A stretch of 64,000 nucleotides of DNA from NCBI RefSeq assembly GCF_036345915.1, contig NZ_CP107785.1:3720001-3784000 (forward strand), read 5' to 3'. A program made the position numbers and the translations under genes. Source of the stretch: Nocardia sp. NBC_00565 (lineage in GTDB: Bacteria > Actinomycetota > Actinomycetes > Mycobacteriales > Mycobacteriaceae). Shown in pieces: positions 28,840 to 37,568 of this stretch; the stretch's first letter is position 1; each line of letters starts with the position of its first letter. The notes beneath the pieces were generated by a model. That model saw only the letters and a list, made by a program, of their open reading frames with translations. It made no database searches and was not told where the DNA came from.

Positions 28840-29055
28840 CTACCCCGTCTCGTCGGGTTCGGGCCTTCCCACCCGAGCAGGTGTGACCGCTTGCCGGATC
28901 AACACGCCCGCGATGATCGGGCTGATCGCGGCATAGCCGGTCACCGCGGCCTCGATCCAACTCGTATCGGTCTGGTGGCCGACGAGCAAAGCGATGACGC
29001 CAGTGACGGCAACCAAGATCGACCGGACGAGTGCTGGTTCAGGGATGCGTTTCAT
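28840..29055 (-). CDS. Putative holin
   Basis: A 71-residue protein with two predicted helices ('ILVAVTGVIALLVGHQ' and 'AAVTGYAAISPIIAGVLI') separated by a short turn. Its ATG overlaps the endolysin stop by ATGA, the usual endolysin-holin arrangement of actinophages. It would form the membrane lesion that lets the endolysin reach the wall. Confidence 0.7.
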   Translation of the reverse strand: MKRIPEPALVRSILVAVTGVIALLVGHQTDTSWIEAAVTGYAAISPIIAGVLIRQAVTPARVGRPEPDETG

Positions 29056-30494
29056 TTGGCCCCTTCGATCTCCGCCAGTACAGCCTGCGCACCCGCATCA
29101 CCCCGCGCGGCTTCCCGCTTCACGAGGTCGACGGCCCAGCCGACACCTTTCAGCGCTTCGCGTTCGACATGCTCCTCGTGGATTCGAGCGTCGATGTTGA
29201 GGATGAACCCGACGAGCGTGTCGACCAGGTCGTCGTTGGCACGGTATTTCGACCGCGATCCGAACCGCTTGCCGAGTTCTTCATCTGCCAGGGACATGAG
29301 CGCCTCCGATATCGTTGTGCCGTTGTTGATCTCGAATGCCCGCGCGATCACGATGTCGTAGGGGAAGTTGGGGCCGGGGTCCCAGTGGTCGGACTCGTGG
29401 AACGCAGCGGTGATGTCGATGTGGCCGACGATCCCCCGCACTCCGTTGGCCGCGTCAGCGGCGCTGATCTTCACGAGTGGGATGCCGTACAGGCGACTCC
29501 ATTCCGCATACCGCATCGCGGTGCGCTCGAGCAGCTTTCCCTCTTGCTGCCACCGGTCACGCGCCCACTCGGCTCGGCCCATCGCGCATACATGCAGGCC
29601 GCGGCGGTTGCCTTGCTCCATCGCTGCCCACGCCTGCTTTTTGTCGGACACCATGCGCACTTCTTCGCCGTCGAAGTCGATCATCGTCTGGTAGGAGCCG
29701 TTGCCGGTTCGCTCCAGGTAGCCGATGACCGAGGTGTTCCCGCTCTCGCTCTCGGTGCTGTGCTCAACGATCAGCTGCTTGGTGTTGTCGGCGTCGTTCC
29801 ACAGCCCGTTCATTTGCTCGCGATATGGAACGAGATCGACTCCAAGCGGATGCCCGCCGGCGCTATCTCCGCCTGTCGCCACAGCGGACCACTGCCCGTA
29901 GTCGTGTTCGAGAGTGATGTTCACGTCCACTCCGACGCCGCCGACCGTGCGTTGGTCGATTTCGATCTGGTGAATGTGAGCGGCGGGATGGTCGCCGTTA
30001 ATCGATGGATCGCCGGACCAGTTGTGCTGCCAGAACCAGGTGGCGACGCCGTCCTCGAGCGCCCAGTCGATGCAGCGCGCGTTGCCGTACATACCGGTCC
30101 ACTCCAGGCCGACCACCGACGCCCAGCCGCGCAGGAACGGTGCGATCTGCGAATTCCACTCTTGGAGGGAAGGGTTCGAGTCGACGGGCGCGTAGATCGG
30201 CCGGTTGCCAGGCCCGCCCGCCTCGGTGTGGTACTTCAGGGCGATCTCGGCGTGCCGGACGCCGCCATCGAATCCGCCGAGCCAATCCGAAGTAGCGCCC
30301 TTGCCGTACTGGTAGTTCGAGACGATCTCCAACCCCAACGCGCGCAGGCGATCGCAGTAATCGCGCCGCAGCGGCTTCGCACCGAAGTTCGCGCCGGGCC
30401 GTGAGTCCGAGAAGTAGCCGATGACACCGTCGTATCCCGCATAGTTGATGGCTTGCGGGTCGATCAGACTCGCAGAGAAGTCCAACAGTTTCAC
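29052..30494 (-). CDS. Endolysin: DUF1906 glycoside-hydrolase-like domain plus amidase
   Basis: A 480-residue protein with GAGGAGG upstream of GTG 30494. Residues 1 to about 210 form a DUF1906 (Rv2525c-like) barrel beginning 'LLDFSASLIDPQAINYAGYD'. About residues 225-400 form an N-acetylmuramoyl-L-alanine amidase domain with 'IVEHSTESESG', 'GHIDITAAFHESDHWDPGPN' and the typical DPGPNFP end. No signal peptide, which fits holin-dependent export. Two catalytic domains against peptidoglycan are normal for actinophage LysA proteins. It stands between an IPT-domain protein and small holins, with no capsid or tail genes nearby. Confidence 0.85.
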   Translation of the reverse strand: MKLLDFSASLIDPQAINYAGYDGVIGYFSDSRPGANFGAKPLRRDYCDRLRALGLEIVSNYQYGKGATSDWLGGFDGGVRHAEIALKYHTEAGGPGNRPIYAPVDSNPSLQEWNSQIAPFLRGWASVVGLEWTGMYGNARCIDWALEDGVATWFWQHNWSGDPSINGDHPAAHIHQIEIDQRTVGGVGVDVNITLEHDYGQWSAVATGGDSAGGHPLGVDLVPYREQMNGLWNDADNTKQLIVEHSTESESGNTSVIGYLERTGNGSYQTMIDFDGEEVRMVSDKKQAWAAMEQGNRRGLHVCAMGRAEWARDRWQQEGKLLERTAMRYAEWSRLYGIPLVKISAADAANGVRGIVGHIDITAAFHESDHWDPGPNFPYDIVIARAFEINNGTTISEALMSLADEELGKRFGSRSKYRANDDLVDTLVGFILNIDARIHEEHVEREALKGVGWAVDLVKREAARGDAGAQAVLAEIEGAK

Positions 30495-30620
30495 TGCCTC
30501 GCCTCCTCGATCTTGTGGTGAGTGCTGCCGAACCATCGCCTCAGGCAGGGAACGCGTAGTCTGCCCAGGGCGCGGTTCAGCGTCATCCATTGCCCGGGCG
30601 TCAGCCGCCCGGGCGCCCGG

Positions 30621-31358
30621 TCAGACGTAGGTGTAGGACACCCCGTTGCTGGTACCACCCGAGCCGGTGACGGTGACTTGCACCGCGCCCGTCCCCGGGG
30701 GGGCGATCGCGGTGAGCTGCGTGCTGGAGTTCACGGTGAAGGTGGTGGCGGTGGTGCCGAACTTCACGGTGAGGGGGCCGGTGAATTCGGTGCCGGTGAT
30801 CGTGACACTGGTACCGCCCGAGGTGGGTCCCGCCGTCGGGGAGATGGACGTGATGGTGGGTACGACGACATAGGTGTAGGTCGCCCCGTTGCTGGTTCCG
30901 CCCGGGGCGGTGACGGTGATCTGCACAATGCCGGTTCCAGCAGGAGCGACAGCCGTGATCTGGGTGTCCGTGACGACCGTGAAGGAGGTTGCCGCCGCAC
31001 CATCGAAGCTGACTGCGGTGACACCTGTCAGATTGGTGCCGGTGAGGGTGACCGTGTTCCCGCCAGTGGTGGGCCCCTGAGTGGGACTCACGCTGGTCAG
31101 GGAAGGAACCGGGAGATAAGTGTAGGAAACACCATTACTGGTACCACCACCCGACGTGGTGACGGTGACCTGCACCGTACCCGACCCCGGAGGGGCGATG
31201 GCCGTGATCTGCGTGGGAGAGTCCACCGTGAAAGTCGTCGCCGTCGCGCCGAACTTCACGTTGGTGACAATAGGGACGAACCCGGTGCCGGTAATCGTGA
31301 CACTGGTATTCCCTGAGGCGGGCCCCGAGGTCGGAGAGAGGGAAGTGATGGTTGGCAT
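30621..31358 (-). CDS. Protein of three IPT/TIG repeats
   Basis: A 245-residue protein built of three immunoglobulin-like IPT/TIG repeats of about 80 residues, each starting like 'PTITSLSPTSGPASGNTSVT' and ending 'TSNGVSYTY'. It has no signal peptide or membrane segment. Such repeats occur in actinophage tail and surface proteins, where they bind host polymers. It is the first gene of the minus-strand group leading to the endolysin, with GAAAGAAGA before the ATG. It is Thr/Ser/Gly-rich, and repeats 1 and 3 are the most similar. Confidence 0.8.
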   Translation of the reverse strand: MPTITSLSPTSGPASGNTSVTITGTGFVPIVTNVKFGATATTFTVDSPTQITAIAPPGSGTVQVTVTTSGGGTSNGVSYTYLPVPSLTSVSPTQGPTTGGNTVTLTGTNLTGVTAVSFDGAAATSFTVVTDTQITAVAPAGTGIVQITVTAPGGTSNGATYTYVVVPTITSISPTAGPTSGGTSVTITGTEFTGPLTVKFGTTATTFTVNSSTQLTAIAPPGTGAVQVTVTGSGGTSNGVSYTYV

Positions 31359-31617
31359 GAGTATCTTCTTTCGAGAGTCGATCAGAGCCCCGGCCCGACC
31401 CTGGAGCCGTGGGCCGGGGCAGATCGTGGTGCTGGTGAGAGCCAGCCCAGACAGGGGCACGAGAGCATAATTTAGAATTGGCTACATTTCCCTCGCAGAA
31501 ATTTGACTGGACATAAAGCCATCCACAAACATACGTCTACGGAAATCGTGGCGCAATAGTCTTTTTTGAATACAAGCCGCTAGTCAGAGCAGGTCAGCGG
31601 TAGTTTTGGTGGATTTC
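31359..31617. other. AT-richer upstream region of the lysis operon
   Basis: No gene. The stretch at about 31465-31580 is clearly AT-rich for this genome and probably contains the promoter of the IPT-endolysin operon. Confidence 0.4.
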
Positions 31618-31742
31618 TCGCGAATTCTGACGGCGTTTTATCATGAATGCCGACGGCGTTTTACCGCGAATTTTGACGGCGTTTTGCCGCGAATTTTGAC
31701 GGCGTTTCAGGTCGAGTTATTCGCGAATTCTGACGGCATCAG
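31618..31742. repeat. Tandem 23-bp repeats, probably an IS21 terminal repeat array
   Basis: The core GACGGCG starts at 31629, 31652, 31675 and 31698, a strict 23-bp period, and a fifth variant core at 31732 (34 bp further). The unit is roughly CGCGAATTTTGACGGCGTTT plus 3 bases. IS21 elements carry several internal transposase-binding repeats at their ends, and an IstB tail lies right beside, so this is most likely such an end. Confidence 0.8.
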
Positions 31743-31779
31743 CGATGCGTACCGTTTCTGAATTCGGAACGTTTGTTTC

Positions 31780-31990
31780 TCACATACGGTCCGGGCCATC
31801 CGATGGATCCGAAGCGTGGGCGCCGACGAGCCGCTTGTTGAGCAGACGCAGCGGCAGGCGCGACGGTATCGTCGGCGTGAGTCGGGGCTCGGGTAGGTCA
31901 GCGGGTTTGTCGGTGGGTTCGGTTGCCTTGGCATGGGACCCGCGATAGCTGTGGGTGCCGGTCTCGATGATGTTGCCGCCGAAGGTAAGT
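31780..31990 (-). pseudogene. IstB C-terminal fragment (IS21 helper ATPase)
   Basis: The frame reads 'IDRLTFGGNIIETGTHSYR', the conserved end of IS21 IstB ATPases, followed by a Pro/Lys-rich tail. The AAA+ core is missing. It is fused in frame to an IS110 fragment upstream. Confidence 0.6.
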
Positions 31991-32505
31991 CGGTCGATGA
32001 TGGCGGCCGGGAAGTATTCGCGCAGCGCGTGGCACAGCCGCTGCATGTGACGGGTCCGCTCCCAGATCAACGTCTCGTGGGCGCGGCTCAACACCTTCAC
32101 CGCTTCGACCTCGGCGATATCACCGGCGACGGCGCGCAGTTGGTGCGCGTCGGTTCGCACTATATCCGCCAAGATATGGGCGTCTGCCGCATCGCTCTTC
32201 GCCCCTCAGACGCTGCGGCGGTCTCGGTAACGTGCCGCCTCTGCAAGGGGTTCACCGCATAGACCGTATAGACCGTATAGCCTGCCGCCACCAGCGCGGC
32301 CACCCAAGGACCGCGATCGGTCTCGATCGCGCTCAATACCTCCGATGACTCGGCGTCGGCACCGTGAAATTCAGCAATTAGCTTGTGAAACTCGACGATT
32401 CCAGCTAGACCTTCCGGCAGCTTGGCTCGAGCTTTGGTGCGCCCGTCGGTGCCATCACCTCGATGTCGTGATGGTCCTCCGCCCAGCCGTCGCCGATGAA
32501 GAGCA
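31991..32505 (-). pseudogene. IS110-family transposase fragment with frameshifts
   Basis: Pieces in order: 'FIGDGWAEDHHDIEV' near 32500, 'LSAIETDRGPWVAALVAAGY' near 32320, and 'ADIVRTDAHQLRAVAGD' with 'LIWERTRHMQRLCHALREYF' near 32100. A short GACCGTATA-type tandem duplication at about 32260-32280 adds extra codons. The C-terminal serine domain is absent. Confidence 0.7.
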
Positions 32506-32832
32506 ACCCGATTCTCCGTCCTGTCGTGTCAGCCGACCACCGCAGTCATGCGGGAGAAATGTCGCGACCTAACGAACCAGTGCTCACGCCACAACGGGCA
32601 CGGCATCCCATCAGCGATCCGTATCTTCCGGCTCGCCGGTGAGGGCACTGTCTTTCTGCAGGACTCGGGGTCTCGGTGCTCCGTGTGCTCACCCACCGGC
32701 GACTACCGCCTGGAAGCTTAGCTTCCCAGGACCCATTAGGTGCTCCAAAACCTCGATCAATTCAACCTTTGACAAGTCGAATTGTTGGAGTTCAGAGCAC
32801 CTTTCGCCATTCCAGGGGCACCTCACCGGCAA
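32506..32832. other. No supported gene
   Basis: Short open frames here look non-coding. The AT content rises near 32720-32800 without a recognisable site. Confidence 0.45.
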
Positions 32833-33294
32833 TTACCATGACCGACCGAGACTAGAGCGAGGGAACCCGGCGGCCTTGATGAGCCGTTCGGAACGGCGAC
32901 GGGCTGTCACCTGTTCCGCCTGTAGCTGTGGTTTGCGTTCGCGGACATAGGCACTGACTCGCTGATACGACACGTCCCGCACGCCATGCTCCTCGAGCAA
33001 ACGGTGATAGATCCGGGTCGCCGTGTGACGTTGCCCAGGAGGCACATCCAGATCGGCGCGCAGAACATCGTCGATGAACGGCTTGTAGGGATCCAGCTTC
33101 TGTGGTCGCGGCGGATACCCCTTACGCGGCTCGGGCCACAGCGACTCCGTCGCGCTGGCCACCGTACGCCACCCGACCCTGTGCTTGCGCTCGATGGCAC
33201 GCTTGGATAGGCCGGCACGAAGATCCTGGCGGATAGCCGCGTACAGCTCAACTTTCGATATGTCAGACAACGGCAGGCTCCCCTCGCCCCGCAA
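32833..33294 (-). pseudogene. IstA N-terminal fragment (IS21 transposase)
   Basis: The frame has an HTH part 'DLRAGLSKRAIERKHRVGWR' and the IstA linker 'PPRPQKLDPYKPFIDDVLRA' and 'QRHTATRIYHRLLEEHG'. It ends before the DDE core. Confidence 0.75.
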
Positions 33295-33694
33295 CCGATA
33301 ACTACACTATAACCGCTGGTGCTGCCTAAATCCGTGACTCCGCAACGCGCCCGCTAGGATTCGTGAGCAACCGCCGTCACGGTTGATGAACAGGAGACGG
33401 GCCCGAGGTGGACCTCGATACCGTCCCAAGTAGTGGCAGGTCGTGTTCGGCCAGGCAGGTCGATGCGTTGCTGCTGCGGCAGCGACGCGGCGAGTCACCA
33501 CGTACCAGCCATGCGCAACAGTGGGAAACACACCGCTACCAACACCTCGCCGCTTGAACCGTCTGGCGAGTCCGGAGACTGATGTGACAGCTAATCCGAG
33601 AAGATGAACCCTCCCGAGTTTCGTGCACACTCTGCCGGGCGGAGCGGCAGACTAGCTGCTCCGATTCGCACGTACATTTCAATATCCTCGCGCA
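33295..33694. other. No supported gene
   Basis: No coding signal, RNA gene or clear IS21 left-end repeats were found in this stretch. Confidence 0.5.
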
Positions 33695-34040
33695 ATGCCT
33701 GCGTACGTGCCTGACAGCGATCTACTGGATCTGCGCGAGTACCTCTTCGTCGACGAAGCCTGGGGGGAAGATGCTCGTCTCCCAGCTGCGTGCCGCCGCA
33801 CCCGAGCGATCGACCTTGAAGAGCGTGCGATCACAGCGGCTTCGGCTGGGACTGAAGACTTTGGGAACCGAACATGAGAAGGACCGACACGAGGAAGACA
33901 CGCTGGCTATCAGTAACCTTTTCGTCTCCATGCTTGATGAGGACGCGGAAGCGCTCGGCATGCTGGCCGACCGTCCGAACGCCAACCGGCGAAAGTTCTC
34001 GCTGCTTGGCGGCAAGGGTTACACCCCGCCGACGACATAG
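33695..34040 (+). pseudogene. Hypothetical gene, possibly frameshifted at a G run
   Basis: ATG 33695 starts 'MPAYVPDSDLLDLREYLFVD'. At the six-G run (33762-33767) a one-base shift leads into a long frame reading 'LKSVRSQRLRLGLKTLGTEH' and 'SNLFVSMLDEDAEALGMLAD', ending at TAG 34040. Codon use is good on both sides. It is convergent with, and overlaps by 22 bases, the caspase-KAP gene. The family is not recognised; the second frame has its own ATG at 33771, so two separate small genes are possible. Confidence 0.4.
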
Positions 34041-36886
34041 GGTCTGACCAGAGACAGATGGTCCAGGACGGTGGAAAAGGAGAGGTCGAGCACGGTGCCA
34101 GCGTTATCGAGAAACGCAGCGACTCGGGCGGATTCGACAGCATCGGTGATGTTGAGTTGAGCTTCGCGGGCCCATTGTCCAAACGATCCTGCGGCGCTCG
34201 CTCGGTCGGATTCCCGTAGCATCCGGCCCAGTGAATCGGGTGTGCCGATGAGGGTAGCCACCAACACAGCCAATGCGTCGGTGTTGTGCGGTTCGGCCGC
34301 GAGCCGAGCTCGCACCACGACGTAGATGTTGAGGAATCGTTTTACGCGCCGCGGAGTCGTCGCCACCAGTGGGGCCATCACCTCGAGCGTTGCAAGGTCG
34401 TTGTCGGACAATATCAATGCCTCGGCGAGCCGCTCGTCAGCCGACGTCTCAGAAACAGGTGCGGCTATCACGCTCGCGGTGGACCCACCGTCGTCGATCG
34501 AGGTTTCAGGATCGGTGCTGTCGGTCGCCGGGAACAATTCATTGCTCGGCCATGATTCAGGGCCGGGATAGCTTGTGACGGTATGCGTCCCGCCACGACT
34601 AGCTACCTCGCGGAGGATCGTCTGGCATCCCGCCAGAGTCATCGGCTGCAATGTATAGGTCAGTTGAAAGATTTTCTCGAGGTAGGCCCATGAGGAGGGG
34701 GCTTCGTCGCCGGAACCGAGCATCTCCGGAAACGTTGCGCGCAACGATCGGTCGAGACTGCGTGGATCGACACCGACCACGACGACAAACAGTGGCAGCG
34801 CAAGGAGCAGATGCACGACTTCCAGCACCTCGACGACCACGTTGGGCGCGCATCGGTCGAGATCGTCAATGTAGAGAACGATCCGTTTGATGCAGACGGA
34901 TGGGTCCGAAGCCGCGTCACGCAGGTGGCCGCCGAGTCGGCGCAGATCGCGGTGCGCCATTCCGACGACTCCGAGGTGCTCGGCGTACTCGCCGCTGGCA
35001 GCCCGGTTCGCGATGTAGTCCTCCAGTAGTCGCGCTGGGGTCAACTCATCGCGCGTTCGGCGGGCAGCATCGAGATCCTCGACAGCCGCAGCTTTTTGTT
35101 CCCGGGCAGCGTCGAGCTCGGCGCGCGCGACGGCGGCCTGGGCCTCAAGCTTTTTCAATTCGGCCGCCTGTTTGACGCGTTCCTCTTCAACTCGCTGCTC
35201 GATCTGGCATTGCAAACGTTCTGCCGGTCCGAGGAGGCCGCGGGCCAACGTCGATTGCCGCACAATCCACGCAGCAGCGCCCGACCCGGCGGTCGCCAAA
35301 GTCGCCATCAACGCAGCGATCGTGTGGAAGGTATCCGGTGACACCGCCGCACCCAGAGTCGTGATGGCTCCGACCATCACGGCGATGAATCCCGCCGCCG
35401 CGAGTGGCGACGAGTACCAATGTTTGCCTGCGGTGGCGAGGAACTTGACCTTGGACACCAATGCAATGACCGTGCGGGTCGAGCCGAGGAGCTCGCGTGT
35501 GCTGTTGATGGCGGCCGGGATGTTCAGTTCCGCTGCGACTGCCTGAAACTGTTGGCTCACCTCACCATCTGAGGTGATCGCCGCCCAGATATCTCGTGCA
35601 CGTACGGATTTCAGCGATTCCAGCGTATCGTCATGACGCTCTCGCGCCGATCCGATCTCAGCGGTTATTTCGTCGATTCGCAGCTTGGTAGCGTCGACCC
35701 GCTGGTCGGCATCTGCGAGGGCTTCTTGGATTACGGGGATACTCGCAGTCAGCTCCACCAACATCTGATCGGCTGTCGAATCCGGCGGGCACAGTGTCGT
35801 GAAGACGTGCTCCAGCAGACTGGCCCACAAATTGCCGCGCGCGTAGTGCCACGCCCCGAAGCGGATGTGCCGCACTGCGGGCTCGAAGACCGTGCCGCCC
35901 GGGTCACGCGCAGTGAGCCGGTCGATATTGGCTTCTATCCGACGCATGAAAAATGTCTTGCCGCTGCCCCACTCGCCATAAACCGCAACCGCCAACGGCG
36001 GAACCAACCGCGTGGACGCTATCAGCGCGGCCAGCGCGGCAGCGTCCGCATCCACCCCCAAGCTGTCGGGACCCGAGGTCTCATCACCGGCAATACCTGG
36101 AATGAGCATCTGCCCCGACCGCAACGCCGGGTGCACGTGCGCGGGTACTGGATTCGCACCGGGCCGAGCCTGATTGTGCACAAGCCACGTCGGTTGCATC
36201 TGGGAGTAGCTCGAGTAGTTGGGGATTTGCTTCGGCGCGAGAGCTGGCCCCAGAGCGGCTACTACATCACCACAGGTGAGGCGGGCTCCCGCGTCCGGAA
36301 TGCCCTCATCGAAGATCTTGACGAGTGCTTCGCTGAATTGGGCCGGCCCGTATGCCGGTCCCTCCACACTTGCTTGTAGAACCTCGACCGGCGTCGTCGC
36401 GCCCCTTCCTAGCAGCTGAGCCAATCCGCGCGGCGCATCGCATGAGTCGATCAGCAGAACAAGACCTTCGAGGTCCCCCCGATACAACTGTTCACGCAAT
36501 CCGTTCAGAAGATGAAAAGCACTGGCCGAATCCGGCTGACTCTCCGAATCAGTGACCAGCAGGTAGAAGTCGTCGGCAGCGGTCGCCGTGGCATGTCCGA
36601 TAAAGCTGATCATCAGGGTGGAATCGGACTCACGTGCGGCTTCGAAAGCCGACGATATCGCCGCACGCATCTCCGCGAGCGTCGGATCGAGCAGGGGCCG
36701 CCCCGTCGCCGCCGCCGACTTCCATTCCCCGTGTGCAGCCAGCGACTCCTCCAGCCGCAGAGCGACTTCGACGATATCCCCCAAGCTTGTCATCGCTCTG
36801 CATTGCGAGGCGATGTTCAGTACGAGCCGACCTGCCACGACACCACTATCGCCCACGACACGGTGCCCGTGCGGGGTTCTTACCAT
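34019..36886 (-). CDS. Caspase-like peptidase fused to a KAP-type P-loop NTPase
   Basis: A 955-residue protein from ATG 36886 (GTG 36838, 'VAGRLVLN', is an alternative start). Residues about 20-240 resemble a caspase-like (C14) domain: His98 in 'SFIGHATA' and Cys149 in 'LLIDSCDAP' form the expected dyad. A KAP NTPase follows: Walker A 'YGEWGSGKT' at 303-311, 'RHIRFGAWHYARGNLWASLL' as the KAP signature, two membrane helices at about 489-539 inserted in the NTPase as in other KAP proteins, a coiled coil (about 545-635) and Walker B 'IVLYIDDLDRC' near 670. The C-terminal 'TTPRRVKRFLNIY' is the usual KAP arginine motif. NTPase-gated proteases of this build are thought to act in conflict or cell-suicide responses; no partner gene is evident. 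Confidence 0.85.
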   Translation of the reverse strand: MVRTPHGHRVVGDSGVVAGRLVLNIASQCRAMTSLGDIVEVALRLEESLAAHGEWKSAAATGRPLLDPTLAEMRAAISSAFEAARESDSTLMISFIGHATATAADDFYLLVTDSESQPDSASAFHLLNGLREQLYRGDLEGLVLLIDSCDAPRGLAQLLGRGATTPVEVLQASVEGPAYGPAQFSEALVKIFDEGIPDAGARLTCGDVVAALGPALAPKQIPNYSSYSQMQPTWLVHNQARPGANPVPAHVHPALRSGQMLIPGIAGDETSGPDSLGVDADAAALAALIASTRLVPPLAVAVYGEWGSGKTFFMRRIEANIDRLTARDPGGTVFEPAVRHIRFGAWHYARGNLWASLLEHVFTTLCPPDSTADQMLVELTASIPVIQEALADADQRVDATKLRIDEITAEIGSARERHDDTLESLKSVRARDIWAAITSDGEVSQQFQAVAAELNIPAAINSTRELLGSTRTVIALVSKVKFLATAGKHWYSSPLAAAGFIAVMVGAITTLGAAVSPDTFHTIAALMATLATAGSGAAAWIVRQSTLARGLLGPAERLQCQIEQRVEEERVKQAAELKKLEAQAAVARAELDAAREQKAAAVEDLDAARRTRDELTPARLLEDYIANRAASGEYAEHLGVVGMAHRDLRRLGGHLRDAASDPSVCIKRIVLYIDDLDRCAPNVVVEVLEVVHLLLALPLFVVVVGVDPRSLDRSLRATFPEMLGSGDEAPSSWAYLEKIFQLTYTLQPMTLAGCQTILREVASRGGTHTVTSYPGPESWPSNELFPATDSTDPETSIDDGGSTASVIAAPVSETSADERLAEALILSDNDLATLEVMAPLVATTPRRVKRFLNIYVVVRARLAAEPHNTDALAVLVATLIGTPDSLGRMLRESDRASAAGSFGQWAREAQLNITDAVESARVAAFLDNAGTVLDLSFSTVLDHLSLVRPYVVGGV

Positions 36887-36899
36887 TCCCGCCCGCAGC

Positions 36900-37115
36900 T
36901 ACCGCGCGACGCGACCAACACCTGCTGCTGTACTGGATCCACCACGGCCGCATCGGTGTCGTATCAGGCATCGAGCGCTTCGACGGCAACGCAGTGCACT
37001 TCGTCGACCGCACCGCGCGCGAATACAACACCATCGTGTGGGCCACCGGCTTTCACTCCAGCGTGCCGTTCGCCGAACGCGGTAGGACGCTGGCCCATCC
37101 GGCGATTGCGCCAGC
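36900..37115 (+). pseudogene. Fragment of a flavin-containing monooxygenase
   Basis: The frame reads 'LYWIHHGRIGVVSGIERFDG', 'VHFVDRTAREY' and 'TIVWATGFHSSVPF', a late segment of an FMO/Baeyer-Villiger-type flavoprotein containing the conserved ATG-x motif. Both ends are missing. It starts almost at the 5' end of the caspase-KAP gene, so that gene's insertion or a rearrangement may have cut it. Confidence 0.65.
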
Positions 37116-37538
37116 ACAAGGATCCGTTCACCCTCATCCATCACACCCTCGACAACCAGCGGCTAGCCCCGAAAACACCACACCAACAGCAACATTCACT
37201 TCAGGCACCGACGCATCGTGCCCTTACCGAGACTGACCCTGCACCCGAGCAGTTGTTCTTACAGTCCCGCACAACCAGGACCTCTGGGGTGCAACGCAAC
37301 CCGACGAATCCGCATCCGTCGGATCCGCGTTAAGTTCAACCGGACAGCGGTTGACCTTGCACCTGCCTCCGGGCAGTAGCTGGCGCAGTTGGTCGTGGCC
37401 ATGCTTCCGCGATCCGAGCTGATCTGATCGCCTACTGTGCACGGCATGAAGATTGCCCGCCGCGCCGTTGACAACGTTCGTGCGTGGACCGGCGCCCACA
37501 TCATCCGAACGATCGTCTACACAGCTGCGCTGGTCATC
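37116..37538. other. No supported gene
   Basis: Only shadow frames are seen between the monooxygenase fragment and the IS3 end. Confidence 0.45.
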
Positions 37539-37568
37539 TGAGGTTCACCCCGAATAGTGGACAGGGGT

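Larger units (their letters stand above)
31595..33300 (-). mobile_element. Gutted IS21-family element
   Basis: The order on the minus strand is IstA N-terminus (33294-32833), unrelated or IS110 sequence, IstB C-terminus (31990-31780), then the repeat array. The middle of istA and most of istB are missing and are replaced by an IS110 fragment. The boundaries are approximate. Confidence 0.6.

Noticed and set aside
29031..30404. 457-residue open frame on the plus strand
   Set aside because: It lies antisense to the endolysin, which has clear domains; GC-rich codon bias keeps the opposite strand open.
31618..31742. CRISPR array
   Set aside because: The 23-bp units are contiguous repeats with no unique spacers and no cas genes nearby.
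33722..34015. Minus-strand Ser-rich frame downstream of the caspase-KAP gene
   Set aside because: Composition is typical of an antisense shadow; the plus-strand frames have better codon use.
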